Part shown: piece after piece, positions 43,847-52,805 of the stretch
Layout: each line of letters starts with the position of its first letter
How positions within the stretch are numbered: the stretch's first letter is position 1
Assembly (NCBI RefSeq): GCF_036226885.1
Contig: NZ_CP109027.1
Coordinates: 1 to 64,000, forward strand
Length of the DNA stretch: 64,000 bases
Direction: 5' to 3'
Source of the DNA: Streptomyces sp. NBC_00663
Lineage (GTDB): Bacteria > Actinomycetota > Actinomycetes > Streptomycetales > Streptomycetaceae
The notes under the pieces: model-generated
What the model was told of the DNA's origin: nothing
What the model saw: the letters and a program-made list of their open reading frames with translations, nothing else
Database searches by the model: none
Made by a program: the position numbers and the translations under genes

Positions 43847-44833
43847 ATGGAACGAGAACCGCGAATGAAAGTCCGAGTCGGTCGGCTGCTCGGCGCGTTG
43901 GCTGTCCTGGGCGTGGGAGCAGGAGTCGTCACTTGGCTGTCCCCCGGTGGGCTGGGCGAGGCTGGTGCTGTCGAGGTCACGGATGGAGCTTCGGCGTCCG
44001 CGTACCGTTCGGTGGCCGAGGCGGTGGCGGATGCACCGTCGTGGCTGGGCCCGCTCCTGGAAGTGGCCACCGAGGGCACATTGGTGATCCTCGGAATGTT
44101 GCTGATCTGGATGTGGTGGACGGCAATTCGCCGCAAGGACACACGGGAGGTCGCCGGATCCGTACTGACCGGTCTCGGCACCGTCGCGGCCTATGCGGTG
44201 AGCGAAGCGGTGAAGCTCGTCGTGGACGAGGAGCGTCCTTGCCGTGCGTTACACACAGGCGCCGAATCTGTCGCGGAGTGCCCCGGAGCTGGGGACTGGT
44301 CGTTCCCGAGCAACCACGCCACCCTGGCCGCCGGCCTGGCCGTCGGTCTCGCCGCGCTGCGGCCGCGCCTCGCCGCGATCACGCTGCCGCTGGCCGGTGC
44401 TGCCGCGCTGCTGCGTGTACTGGTGGGGGTGCATTACCCGCACGATGTGCTCGCCGGCGCGACGCTCGGCGGCGCTGTCGTGGCGGCGGTGCTGCTCGCG
44501 TTCATGCCCCTTGCCCAGGGGGCGGCATCACGGTTGGGAAGGCTGAGGCGGAATGATCCCGGCCTCGTGGGCGACCACCGCGGCAGCGGCCCGGTTGTCG
44601 ACGCCCAGCCTCGCCAGGATGGAACTCACGTGGGCTTTGACCGTTCCCTCCACCACATGGAGCCGCCGGGCGATCTGCCCGTTGGACAGGCCGCTGCCGA
44701 GAAAGGCCAGTACCTCTCTTTCCCGGGCGGTGAGGGCGTTGACCTGGTGACGGGCGGCGGAGCGCCGACCGGCCAGGGTGCCCGCGCCCGTCGCGGCGAG
44801 GTGCGCGATGACCCGGGCCGCGACCTTCGGTGA
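43847..44833 (+). CDS. PAP2-family phosphatase with 3' end overlapping a response regulator gene
   Basis: A 328-aa reading. Residues 1-~225 are a membrane PAP2 phosphatase with the three motifs KLVVDEERP, PSNHA and RVLVGVHYPHDVLAGA, plus several membrane segments. The enzyme should dephosphorylate a lipid phosphate such as phosphatidate or undecaprenyl pyrophosphate. The final ~100 residues read antisense into the convergent response regulator gene and look like an artefact of a lost stop codon or frameshift. ATG 43847 is taken as the start, with ATG 43865 as alternative. Confidence 0.8.
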   Translation: MEREPRMKVRVGRLLGALAVLGVGAGVVTWLSPGGLGEAGAVEVTDGASASAYRSVAEAVADAPSWLGPLLEVATEGTLVILGMLLIWMWWTAIRRKDTREVAGSVLTGLGTVAAYAVSEAVKLVVDEERPCRALHTGAESVAECPGAGDWSFPSNHATLAAGLAVGLAALRPRLAAITLPLAGAAALLRVLVGVHYPHDVLAGATLGGAVVAAVLLAFMPLAQGAASRLGRLRRNDPGLVGDHRGSGPVVDAQPRQDGTHVGFDRSLHHMEPPGDLPVGQAAAEKGQYLSFPGGEGVDLVTGGGAPTGQGARARRGEVRDDPGRDLR

Positions 44834-45208
44834 CAGGTAGGCGGCGCCTTCGGCCACCGCACGCACTCTGGTGATCAGTTCCTCTGGCTCGCCCGACTTG
44901 ATCAGGAAGCCTGCCGCACCACCGCCGAGCGCCTTAAGGATGTAGTCGTCCTCGCCGAAGGTCGTCAGCATGATGATGCTCGTGGCCGGCACCGTGTTAC
45001 GGATTTCCGCTGCGGCGTCGATGCCATTGATTCCCGGCATGCGGATATCGAGTACAGCCACCGCGGGACGATGGCGTTGGACCAGTTCCACGGCGTCGTG
45101 CCCGTCGACGGCCTCGGCGACGACTTCGATGTCCGGATCCGTGGCAAGAACGGCGCGTACCCCTGCGCGGATCATCGGCTCGTCGTCGGCGATCAGGACC
45201 CGGATCAT
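44528..45208 (-). CDS. NarL/LuxR-family response regulator
   Basis: A 226-aa regulator. The receiver starts VLIADDEPMIRAG with the D-D pair and has VLDIRMPGINGIDA with the phospho-acceptor aspartate. The C-terminal LuxR HTH is LTAREREVLAFLGSGLSNGQ with VVEGTVKAHVSSIL. It pairs with the histidine kinase gene at 45216, whose stop is only seven bases upstream of its start. The pair would bind DNA on phosphorylation. Its 3' third overlaps the PAP2 reading frame on the other strand. Confidence 0.93.
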   Translation of the reverse strand: MIRVLIADDEPMIRAGVRAVLATDPDIEVVAEAVDGHDAVELVQRHRPAVAVLDIRMPGINGIDAAAEIRNTVPATSIIMLTTFGEDDYILKALGGGAAGFLIKSGEPEELITRVRAVAEGAAYLSPKVAARVIAHLAATGAGTLAGRRSAARHQVNALTAREREVLAFLGSGLSNGQIARRLHVVEGTVKAHVSSILARLGVDNRAAAAVVAHEAGIIPPQPSQP

Positions 45209-45215
45209 CGAGCGC

Positions 45216-46652
45216 TCACGGAGTGATCGTGTCCAGGGACACCAGGGTGTCCTTCCGGAAGCAGAGCTGGTAGGCGTCGCCGGACCGGTCGTCGAACCGG
45301 TCGGCCGTCATCGCGTAGTACTCGCACGTTGTGCCGTCTCCCGTCGGCTCAGCCGTCAGCGGTCGATAGTTCGTCTGCCGGTCCGGCAGGAATCGCTCCA
45401 CCTCGGACCGATCTTGCCCCACATGCAGGCGGGCATAGTCGCGTGGGTCAAGGACCGACCGCGAAGCCGACAGCACCTCCCAGCCCATGAGAGCTCCGCT
45501 CAGCAAAGCTCCCGTCACGAGGGGCACCATGACTGCGACGACCAGGGCCCGGCCGACCCGGCGCCGAGCGCGGCGATGTTCCTGCGGCAGCTCATAACCG
45601 CGAGAGGCTGTGTGTGCGAGCGGCGGTGGTGGCGAGGGTGTGTGCGGGATACACGCGACGACCGCGTAGCCTCCGTCGCGCGGGCCGTGGTCGAACGTTC
45701 CGCCGGTCAACCGCATACGTTCTTCGAGACCGATAAGGCCACGCCCTCCGCTCCGAGGCCGGGGCCGCCGACTGGCCGCAGACGATGGCGGGCCGTTCTC
45801 CACGACGACCTTCGTCTCTGTTGCCGTATACGTCACGTGGACAGTCACGGTCGCGCCGGACGCGTGCTTGACAACGTTGGTCAGAGCTTCCTGCACGACC
45901 CGGTGAGCCGCCCGTTCGACCACGGGTGGAACGTCGTCCGCCTCGCCGCCGATACACAACTCCACGGTGAGGCCGGCCGCGGAAGCCTCGGAGGTCAGAC
46001 TCGTGAGGCTGGAATTGCTGGGATCCACAGGCGTTGTGTCGGTCTCCTCCCGCAGGACACCGATCACCTCGCCGAGACGCTCCACCGCGGCCGCAGCTCT
46101 GGCTCGGATGTCCCCTGCGGCCCTTTGGTGGTGCTCTTCAAGGTCCGGCGCGAGTTTGAGTGCGCCGGCCGACAGACCGATCAGGCTGAGGTCATGGCCG
46201 AGTACGTCATGCATGTCCTGAGCGATACGTGCCCGCTCGCGCAGCCGGGCTTGATCAGCAATCAGCTGCTGCTCGCGTTGCAGCCGATCGGCGCGCTCCC
46301 ACCCGGCCCGGACAAGCTGCTGATACTGGCACCAGAAACGGCCCATAAACCAGGGCAGCATCGTGGCTGCAACCACCACTGTCACAAAGCGGCTGGCCAG
46401 GGGGAGCCAGGCAGGAACGACGGACAGGGCCACCACACTGGCCGCGAGAATCGCGACCAGAGCAAGCACTGTCGGCGCCGTCCGTCCAGGCCGTCGTCCT
46501 GCCAGGTACGCGGCGATGGCAGTCGGGACAGACCACCACAGGTTCATCACGCTCAGACCGGCGGCCACCGCGATAACCACTGTGAGGATGGTCCCAGGAT
46601 CAAGTGCCCGCCGTAAAACAATGGTTCCGCTCGCAGTCTCAGCGCTGATCAT
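45216..46652 (-). CDS. Two-component sensor histidine kinase with C-terminal extra domain
   Basis: A 478-aa kinase. Four or five membrane segments are followed by the HisKA_3 box (RARIAQDMHDVLGHDLSLIG, histidine in MHD) and the HATPase (VVQEALTNVVKHASGATV, then GGRGLIGLEERM). After the usual end of the kinase core there is a further membrane segment (VVAVMVPLVTGALLSGALMG) and an outer domain with RLHVGQDRSEVERFLPDRQ, a pattern reminiscent of SmpA/BamE-type folds. The start is ATG 46652; upstream reading is non-coding. The pair with 44528 is a standard NarL-type system; the extra domain is unusual. Confidence 0.88.
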   Translation of the reverse strand: MISAETASGTIVLRRALDPGTILTVVIAVAAGLSVMNLWWSVPTAIAAYLAGRRPGRTAPTVLALVAILAASVVALSVVPAWLPLASRFVTVVVAATMLPWFMGRFWCQYQQLVRAGWERADRLQREQQLIADQARLRERARIAQDMHDVLGHDLSLIGLSAGALKLAPDLEEHHQRAAGDIRARAAAAVERLGEVIGVLREETDTTPVDPSNSSLTSLTSEASAAGLTVELCIGGEADDVPPVVERAAHRVVQEALTNVVKHASGATVTVHVTYTATETKVVVENGPPSSAASRRPRPRSGGRGLIGLEERMRLTGGTFDHGPRDGGYAVVACIPHTPSPPPPLAHTASRGYELPQEHRRARRRVGRALVVAVMVPLVTGALLSGALMGWEVLSASRSVLDPRDYARLHVGQDRSEVERFLPDRQTNYRPLTAEPTGDGTTCEYYAMTADRFDDRSGDAYQLCFRKDTLVSLDTITP

Positions 46653-46950
46653 TGTGCCGTCCACAGAGTTGACGGTACGGACATCGGGCGCTGTCCGACC
46701 ACTGCCGAAAGTCCAATCTGCGCCGGTGGAGTCCAAAACTCCACCGGCACGAGCGGACCGTAGCCAGCCCCAGGGCCCGCCCTGCGGGCCCTCTTTGAAC
46801 TCCTGCGGAGCCCTCGGCCGGTGTGCTAGCCGGACCATGATCAATCTCAGCGGCACTTCCTGTACCGCAACTACTCACACCCGGTCTCCGGGGGCGTGTC
46901 AGCTCACCGCGCCAGCCACTTGATCACGTCGTTCGTGCCCGTCTTCGGCT
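46653..46950. other. Intergenic stretch upstream of the histidine kinase
   Basis: About 300 bases holding the promoter for the kinase-regulator pair. No clear operator or other gene is seen. Confidence 0.4.
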
Positions 46951-47154
46951 TCACCCGCCAGCTTCCAGGCGCCCCAGCCGGTCGGCGTAGGCAGCAGCCA
47001 TGCGCGCGATCTCCTCGGGCTCGGCGCCCCTCAGGCGGTGCTGGTCCTGAACGCACTCCTGGCGCTGATCCTTGAGTTCGTCCAGGCGTTGCTGGTCGCC
47101 AGAGCGCCTTGCGAGGAGCATCTGCTGGCTGTACCAGGCGATGACGGCGCCCAC
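46951..47154 (-). CDS. Small hypothetical helical protein
   Basis: A 67-aa charged helical protein (WYSQQMLLARRSGDQQRLDEL and DQHRLRGAEPEEIARMAAAYA). Similar short coiled-coil proteins occur widely in Streptomyces. It sits directly against the truncated TPR-type remnant on the plus strand, suggesting a recombination joint near 47155-47163. Confidence 0.5.
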   Translation of the reverse strand: MGAVIAWYSQQMLLARRSGDQQRLDELKDQRQECVQDQHRLRGAEPEEIARMAAAYADRLGRLEAGG

Positions 47155-47162
47155 GCCCTGGC

Positions 47163-47716
47163 GTGGCTCTCACCGCCTTCGAGGCCGCCCGCACCGAGGC
47201 CGAAGAGCACGATGCCCCTGGCGAGCGGGCCATCGCCCAGACCCACATCGCGCTCGTCGCCGCATTCGCCGACCCGGCCCGTGCGAACGACGAACTCGCC
47301 CTCGCCCAGCAATTCCTGGCTCAGCTCGACCAGCGCGCCACCGCCCTCCTCGTCCAGGTCGTCGCCCTCGTCCGAGACGCCGACACCGACCAGGACGCCA
47401 CCGGCCGCGCGGACGTACTGCGCACCGAGATCAGCGTCTCCGGGCTCACCTGGATCAACCCGCTTCTCGACGTCGCGCTCGCCTTCCACCACGCCGTCCG
47501 AGCCGATCAGGACGCTCTGGCCGCCGGCATCGGCCAGCTGCGCGAGGCACCGCCAACGGCGACTTCGCCTACTTCGTCAACATCACCGCCGCCATGGGAG
47601 ACCTGCCCCAGCCCGACCGGCCCGCCATACAGTGGCTCGACGGCGAATCCGCCGTCCGCGCCCGCTGGCGCACCCTGGTCACCGCCCGCCGGCACCACCT
47701 GGGCGGCGGCCAGTAG
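47163..47716 (+). pseudogene. Truncated and frameshifted TPR-type regulator remnant
   Basis: From 47163 a helical TPR-like sequence runs to about 47548 (ALTAFEAARTEAEEHDAPG, INPLLDVALAFHHAVRADQ). The sense continues in the next frame as ANGDFAYFVNITAAMGDLPQ and WRTLVTARRHHLGGGQ to a stop at 47716. One frameshift near 47540-47550 and absence of the N-terminal ATPase or DNA-binding part mark it as a remnant of a larger protein. Confidence 0.55.
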
Positions 47717-47908
47717 CCGGGCAGAACCGCAGAACCAGTCCCTGAGCCGGGTCGGCTTGAGCGCTGAACGATCGCTGGCCCCAGACGACCCGGACCGGCC
47801 CGGTCGGCTCCGCCCGCGAGGTGGTCCTGCCCGAGCTGTTGGAGAAGCAGTCCAACTCCTCGTGCGGGACGACCCGTACGCCCTTATGGCGACACTGCGC
47901 CGCGGCGC
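47717..47908. other. Intergenic stretch
   Basis: About 190 bases between the TPR remnant and the DUF6417 gene; no gene seen. Confidence 0.4.
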
Positions 47909-48544
47909 TCACTGTCCTTCTGCGCGGACGATGCCCTGCCCTATGACGACCAGAATCGGCGTACCGTCCTGCTGGGCAGGCCGGTAAGCGACGCCGTAGT
48001 CGCGGGCAAAACGGTTGGCCTCGGCTTCGGAACCGCTAAGCCGGTGCAGGTAGAGCCCGTAGGCGACGGATGCGATCTGCTCGGCGGTCAGACACAGCTG
48101 CCAGCGGTTGTCCGCCCGGCTGAAGGACGCCCCGTGTACGCGCTCGGCGAGCCCGTCGGCCGGCGCGGTAGCCAGTGCGTGGGCGAGGCTGACAAAGACG
48201 CGCACCGCGCTCATCTGGACGGGGCGCAGCTCCACCAGCCGTTCGCCCAGTCCGGGTTGGGGAGCATCGGTCACTTCCAGCGGGCGAGCGTGAGCGTATG
48301 CGAGAACATCGCGGCCATGGGAGGTCAGGCGCGCTGCCCAACGCACCGGCCGGCAGGTGAGGACGGAGAGTTCAGCGCGGGTCTCCCTGTCCGCTAACTC
48401 AACCAGTCCGTCGCGCACGGCTACCTCTGCGCTCTGCTGAAGGGACACAGGCACTGCGTCATCCAGCACCCATGCCTCATGTGTGCCTCGTTCGTGGCCA
48501 TACAGCACCTTCAGCACGGCGATCCTCTTCTCCGAGCCCCTCAT
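47909..48544 (-). CDS. DUF6417 family protein
   Basis: A 211-aa protein with the family pattern (RETRAELSVLTCRPVRWAAR, then ADGLAERVHGASFSRADNRW and QIASVAYGLYLHRLSGSEAE). ATG 48544 starts MRGSEKRIAVLK; the upstream open frame to 48799 is arginine/proline-rich. DUF6417 proteins are common in Streptomyces and their function is unknown. Confidence 0.78.
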   Translation of the reverse strand: MRGSEKRIAVLKVLYGHERGTHEAWVLDDAVPVSLQQSAEVAVRDGLVELADRETRAELSVLTCRPVRWAARLTSHGRDVLAYAHARPLEVTDAPQPGLGERLVELRPVQMSAVRVFVSLAHALATAPADGLAERVHGASFSRADNRWQLCLTAEQIASVAYGLYLHRLSGSEAEANRFARDYGVAYRPAQQDGTPILVVIGQGIVRAEGQ

Positions 48545-49013
48545 CTCCGCCTCGCCTGCTCGATCGAGCCTAGCTACTTCACTCTGGGGGCCCATCGTCC
48601 TTGATCGCCGACCGGGGTGCCCCGCGTCCTCTTCGTCTTCACGCCTATGAGGGACAGGAGGCTTCGGCACCACTGCATTGGCCCCTGTGGGCTGGTGCGG
48701 CGTCGATGCCGCTCGGCGGCCTCCTCTGGCTCGCCGTCGAGCACGACGCGCACGATGAGGCACCGTCGCCGCAGGGGCCGCCGAGGCTAACCGGTTCATC
48801 AGCGGCCGCGGCTCAACGAGTCACCGTCCCGCAGGGCGTACCCGTGCGCCTTTCGAGATCCGCCGCAGGCGGCGCGCACCAACTGTGTGGCTGCCCGGAG
48901 GCACAGGCGGGCTAGCAGAACTGTGCCAGCACGACCGAATGACGTGTGTTCGATACCGCAGTTGTGTCGTTAGAGCTCACGACTCAGCCGCAGCGACCAC
49001 CCTAGGGGGAACG
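48545..49013. other. Intergenic stretch
   Basis: About 470 bases. Short overlapping frames on both strands show no recognisable product. The promoter of the NUDIX group must be near its right end, where AGGGGGA just before 49014 is a good ribosome site. Confidence 0.4.
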
Positions 49014-49874
49014 ATGACCTCGGCCATTACGCAGGACCAGCCGCCGCAACCACCCAAGGGGACCGCGCCGGACGACGAACCGCAGGAAGCTGGTGTTCGA
49101 GAGGAGGAGTACCTCTTCCGCGACAAATCGAGGCTCCAAGCCAGCTCCCTGCTGACCTCCCGCACCATGGCGCGGCGGCTGCCCTCGCTCGTGCGGCGCT
49201 CGGTGGACGGGCAGATCATGCTTGCCGCCTACCGTGCCCGGCTCGGGAACACCGCGACCGCTCACCTCGCCGACGGTCGGCACATCCTCGACGTCCCGGC
49301 GCTGGATCGCCATGATGTCCATGTCCGCTACCGGCCCTTGTGGGACAGCCCTCTTCACCGCGGTCCCGTGCCCGAACGGCTGCCCGTGCAGCAAGCCTGG
49401 GCGTGGTGCTTCGTCCCCGACGGCCGGGTCGTCGTCGTGGCCGACCCCGGCCCGCGGGGCGCTCTGCCGATGCTGCCCGGCGGCACCGTGGAGACGGCCG
49501 ACGCGGCTCCTGAGGACACCTTGTACCGCGATGCTGCCGAGGAGGCCAAGCTCACCTTGGCTGATCCGGTGCGACTGGGCTGGGTGCTGGACGAGACGGG
49601 CGAGGTCTACGGCGGCGTGGGGCCCAACGCGAGGCTCCGCCTAGCCGCCCGAGTCACCTCCGTCGGCCCGGCGGCCGTCGGCCCCGCCACCGGCCACCCC
49701 TTCGCCCGCCTGCTCGTCACGCCCGCCCAGGCAGCCGCGCTGCTGGGATGGGGCCCGCCGGGAGCGCGGCAAGCCCAGCTCGCGGCGGAGAGGGCACGCA
49801 AGTGGTGGGGGCTGCCGATCGCTCGCACCGCCACCGTCGAGGAGATCCCGGCGGAGGGGATGCGGCTGAGCTGA
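49014..49874 (+). CDS. NUDIX-like hydrolase
   Basis: A 286-aa protein. The NUDIX box region reads LPGGTVETADAAPEDTLYRD followed by AAEEAKLTL, matching GX5EX7REUXEEXGU in outline but with variation (DAAEEAK). The flanking DGRVVVVADPGPRG fits the start of a NUDIX core. The N-terminal ~110 residues are a separate part (LLTSRTMARRLPSLVRR). ATG 49014 follows AGGGGGA at good spacing. It heads a four-gene row of nucleotide-type enzymes. Confidence 0.78.
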   Translation: MTSAITQDQPPQPPKGTAPDDEPQEAGVREEEYLFRDKSRLQASSLLTSRTMARRLPSLVRRSVDGQIMLAAYRARLGNTATAHLADGRHILDVPALDRHDVHVRYRPLWDSPLHRGPVPERLPVQQAWAWCFVPDGRVVVVADPGPRGALPMLPGGTVETADAAPEDTLYRDAAEEAKLTLADPVRLGWVLDETGEVYGGVGPNARLRLAARVTSVGPAAVGPATGHPFARLLVTPAQAAALLGWGPPGARQAQLAAERARKWWGLPIARTATVEEIPAEGMRLS

Positions 49875-49924
49875 CCCGACCCGCCCTCGACTCCTCCCGC
49901 TCCACGCCCTCTGAGGTAGCCCCC

Positions 49925-51412
49925 ATGCCGTTGTCGCACGATCACATCCGCACCACAGTCGATGCTTACCTCGCTCGCCACCCTCACGAGCGCGAGCAGC
50001 TCGGCGGACTACTGGATGCCCTCAACCGGACCAGCGACGAGATCGCAAGCCGCTCCACGTTCACCGGACACGTCACGTGCAGCGCAATCGTCATCGACCC
50101 ACGGGGCCGCGTCCTGCACGTGCTGCACCTGGCGAGCGGGAAGGTCCTCGCCCCTGGCGGACACGCCGAGCCCACCGACCAGTCCCTCGCAGCAGCGGCG
50201 CTGCGGGAGCTGCACGAGGAGACCGGGATCCCAACCCAGGCCGTCACGCCATGGCCCGGCTACGAGACGGTGCCACTCGACATCGACATCCACGACATCG
50301 ACGCCAACCCGGGCAAAGACGAACCGGGCCACCAGCACTTCGACCTCCGGTTCCTCTTCCGCCTGCACACTGCGAACGAGGTGGAGGTGATGCTACAGAA
50401 AGAGGAGGCCGGCAGCATCGAGTGGCGGCCCGTGGACAGGGCGGCCTCCCCTTCGCTGCGCGAGAAGCTCCTCAAGCTCCCACTCCAGGTCGAACCTTTG
50501 ACGGCCAACGCCTCCGCACTGATCTACAACGACCGCGGCGAGTACCTGCTCCACCTGCGCGACTACTTTCCCGGCGAGATCTGGGAGCCAGGCATGTGGT
50601 CCCTGCTAGGCGGCGGCCGAGAGTCCCAGGACACCACCCTGGAACACACGGTGCGGCGCGAACTGGCCGAGGAAGCCGGCCTTGATATCGCCGATCTGAC
50701 CCCATTCGGCACCGAGTACGCCTCCGACGACGCCGGCACGGTCGTGCCCATCGCCATCTACGCGGGCCGCTGGAACGGCGATCCCCGCGAACTCCGCCTC
50801 ACGGAAGGGGTGATGCTGGCCTGGTTCGCCCCGGACGACCTCCACCGCCTCCGTATCGCCGACACCACGAGAGACCTCGTACGACGCCACGCCGCCAGCC
50901 GCCCGGCCGCCCCCGCGCCGCAGAGCGGGCTCCCCTCGCCCGAGGAGCGTCGCCCGACTTCGCCGAACGGCACGGTCCTTAACGTCATCGGCGTCCACCT
51001 CTACCTGGAGCGCCCCGACGGGACGGTGCTGCTCGGGCTGCGCCACCCCAACTCCAAGTTTGCGCCGTCCACCTGGCACGCCCTGGCCGGCCATTGCGAG
51101 CAGGAGAACGCCATCGCCTGCCTGATCCGGGAGGCACGGGAGGAAGCCGGCCTACGCATCGAGCGCCAGGACGTCGCACTAGTCCACGTCGTCCACCACA
51201 TCGACAAGCCCGGAGACCGGCCCCGCATGGGCCTGTTCTTCCGCGCCCATGCCTGGAGCGGCGAGCCGGAGCTGCGCGAGCCGGACAAGTGCACCGAGTG
51301 GAAATTCTGGGACCCTGCCGCGCTCCCCGACGACCTCGTCTCCTACACCCGGGTGGCCATCGGAAAGATCCAGAACGGGGAGCTGTACAGCGAGACGGGC
51401 TGGCCCGCATGA
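49925..51412 (+). CDS. Protein with three tandem NUDIX domains
   Basis: A 495-aa protein with three NUDIX boxes: GGHAEPTDQSLAAAALRELH-type (near residue 78), GGGRESQDTTLEHTVRRELA-type (near 228) and AGHCEQENAIACLIREAREE-type (near 390). Each keeps the REx2EExG pattern. NUDIX enzymes cut X-linked nucleoside diphosphates, so it could clean up several damaged or signalling nucleotides at once. ATG 49925 gives MPLSHDHIRTTVD; the frame upstream overlaps the previous gene and reads as non-coding. The stop overlaps the next start (ATGA). Confidence 0.88.
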   Translation: MPLSHDHIRTTVDAYLARHPHEREQLGGLLDALNRTSDEIASRSTFTGHVTCSAIVIDPRGRVLHVLHLASGKVLAPGGHAEPTDQSLAAAALRELHEETGIPTQAVTPWPGYETVPLDIDIHDIDANPGKDEPGHQHFDLRFLFRLHTANEVEVMLQKEEAGSIEWRPVDRAASPSLREKLLKLPLQVEPLTANASALIYNDRGEYLLHLRDYFPGEIWEPGMWSLLGGGRESQDTTLEHTVRRELAEEAGLDIADLTPFGTEYASDDAGTVVPIAIYAGRWNGDPRELRLTEGVMLAWFAPDDLHRLRIADTTRDLVRRHAASRPAAPAPQSGLPSPEERRPTSPNGTVLNVIGVHLYLERPDGTVLLGLRHPNSKFAPSTWHALAGHCEQENAIACLIREAREEAGLRIERQDVALVHVVHHIDKPGDRPRMGLFFRAHAWSGEPELREPDKCTEWKFWDPAALPDDLVSYTRVAIGKIQNGELYSETGWPA

Positions 51413-52677
51413 CCGACCTGACGAACCGCGCATACCGTCGCGTGTCGACTGCGACTGCGGCCGGACGTGAGGACACCCGCCTCGTGGTGATCCGCGGCAA
51501 CTCGGCGTCAGGCAAGTCGAGTGTGGCCCAGGGACTGCGAGATCACTACGGCCGCGGTGTCGCGATCGTGGGCCAGGACGTGATCCGCCGGAACGTGCTC
51601 AGGGAACACGACACCGCGCGCGGCGCCAACATCGCCCTTCTGGGCAGGATCGCACGCGACGCACTGAACGCCGGCTTTCACGTGGTGCTCGAAGGGATCC
51701 TGTACGCCGACCGCTACAGCCACATGATCACATCTCTCGTCCGTGACCACCGCGGCGTCTCCCGCTGCTACTACCTGGACGTGCCGCTGGAGGCGACGTT
51801 GATCCGGCACGCGTCGAAGGCGGACGCCGCGTACCTGGCGCAGGTCACCGACAGCCACCTCACCTCCTGGTACCGCGAGATGGATCTCCTGCCCGGCGGT
51901 CTCGAGACCGTGATCCCGGCCGACAGCACGCTGCAGGACACCGTCGCGCGAATTGTGCGCGAAACCGATCTGGCTTCTGCCTCCCCCGCCCCGCCACCGC
52001 AGTGCAAGCTGTCGCAGGGAGACTCGATGAACCCTCTGGTGTTGATGTCCGATCCGCGGGTCGCCGCGATCCCGGTGCGCGAGTGCGAGGAGCCGCTCGT
52101 CGACGTCCGTGACCACGAGTTCCGTGTCGATCCCCGCAAGCAGGATCCGCTGGGCGCGTTCGCCCACGTCCGCGAGGGCGTCCTGTCCCGGCTGCAGCAC
52201 GCCCGCTCGCTCCTGCCCGCCGGCACCGACCTGCTGTTCATCGAGGGCTACCGGCCACTTTCCCTCCAGCAGCGCTACTTCACCGAGTACCGGAACGAGC
52301 TGGCCGCTGCTCAGCCCGGCTGGACAGCTGAGCAGCTGCATCAGGCCGCCAGCCGGTACGTGTCGCCGCCGGAGATCGCGCCTCACTCCGCGGGCGCAGC
52401 CGTGGACGTGACCCTCGTCGACCAGGACGGCCACGAACTCGATCTCGGCACCCGTGTCAATGCCTCCCCGGAGGAGAGCGGCAACGTCTGCTTCACGCAC
52501 GCTCCGAACCTCAGCGATCACGCGCGCCACCATCGCACGCTGCTACTCAACGCCATGGAGGGCGCGGGTTTTACGAACTATGGGACCGAGTTCTGGCACT
52601 TCTCGGTAGCGGACCGGTACGACGCGCTGATGCGGCAGGAGCCGCACGCGCGCTACGGACCGATCGAACTGCCATAG
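51409..52677 (+). CDS. P-loop kinase fused to VanX-type D-Ala-D-Ala dipeptidase
   Basis: A 422-aa protein. Residues 1-~195 are a zeta-toxin/AAA_33-like kinase with Walker A GNSASGKS (30-37). Residues ~210-422 are an M15D dipeptidase with the VanX metal and catalytic set H326, D333 (HSAGAAVD), E394 and H397 (EFWH). The kinase could phosphorylate a sugar, nucleotide or antibiotic; the dipeptidase would cut D-Ala-D-Ala. An internal ATG at 52027 with GGGAG six bases upstream could start the dipeptidase alone. ATG 51409 overlaps the stop of the triple-NUDIX gene, so the row is coupled. Confidence 0.85.
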   Translation: MTDLTNRAYRRVSTATAAGREDTRLVVIRGNSASGKSSVAQGLRDHYGRGVAIVGQDVIRRNVLREHDTARGANIALLGRIARDALNAGFHVVLEGILYADRYSHMITSLVRDHRGVSRCYYLDVPLEATLIRHASKADAAYLAQVTDSHLTSWYREMDLLPGGLETVIPADSTLQDTVARIVRETDLASASPAPPPQCKLSQGDSMNPLVLMSDPRVAAIPVRECEEPLVDVRDHEFRVDPRKQDPLGAFAHVREGVLSRLQHARSLLPAGTDLLFIEGYRPLSLQQRYFTEYRNELAAAQPGWTAEQLHQAASRYVSPPEIAPHSAGAAVDVTLVDQDGHELDLGTRVNASPEESGNVCFTHAPNLSDHARHHRTLLLNAMEGAGFTNYGTEFWHFSVADRYDALMRQEPHARYGPIELP

Positions 52678-52805
52678 CGGCCGACGGACTCGTCCACTTC
52701 CTCGCCGCCCACTCCGATCCGGAAACACCGGAGCGCGGCCACCGCTCCATGGCCGGTCGCGACCCCACAACCGCGACAGTCGGAAAGCATCGAACGGAGG
52801 CATGT

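Noticed and set aside
48601-48915. Plus-strand 104-codon frame in the gap before the NUDIX gene
   Set aside because: No ribosome site, no family pattern, composition typical of random GC-rich sequence.
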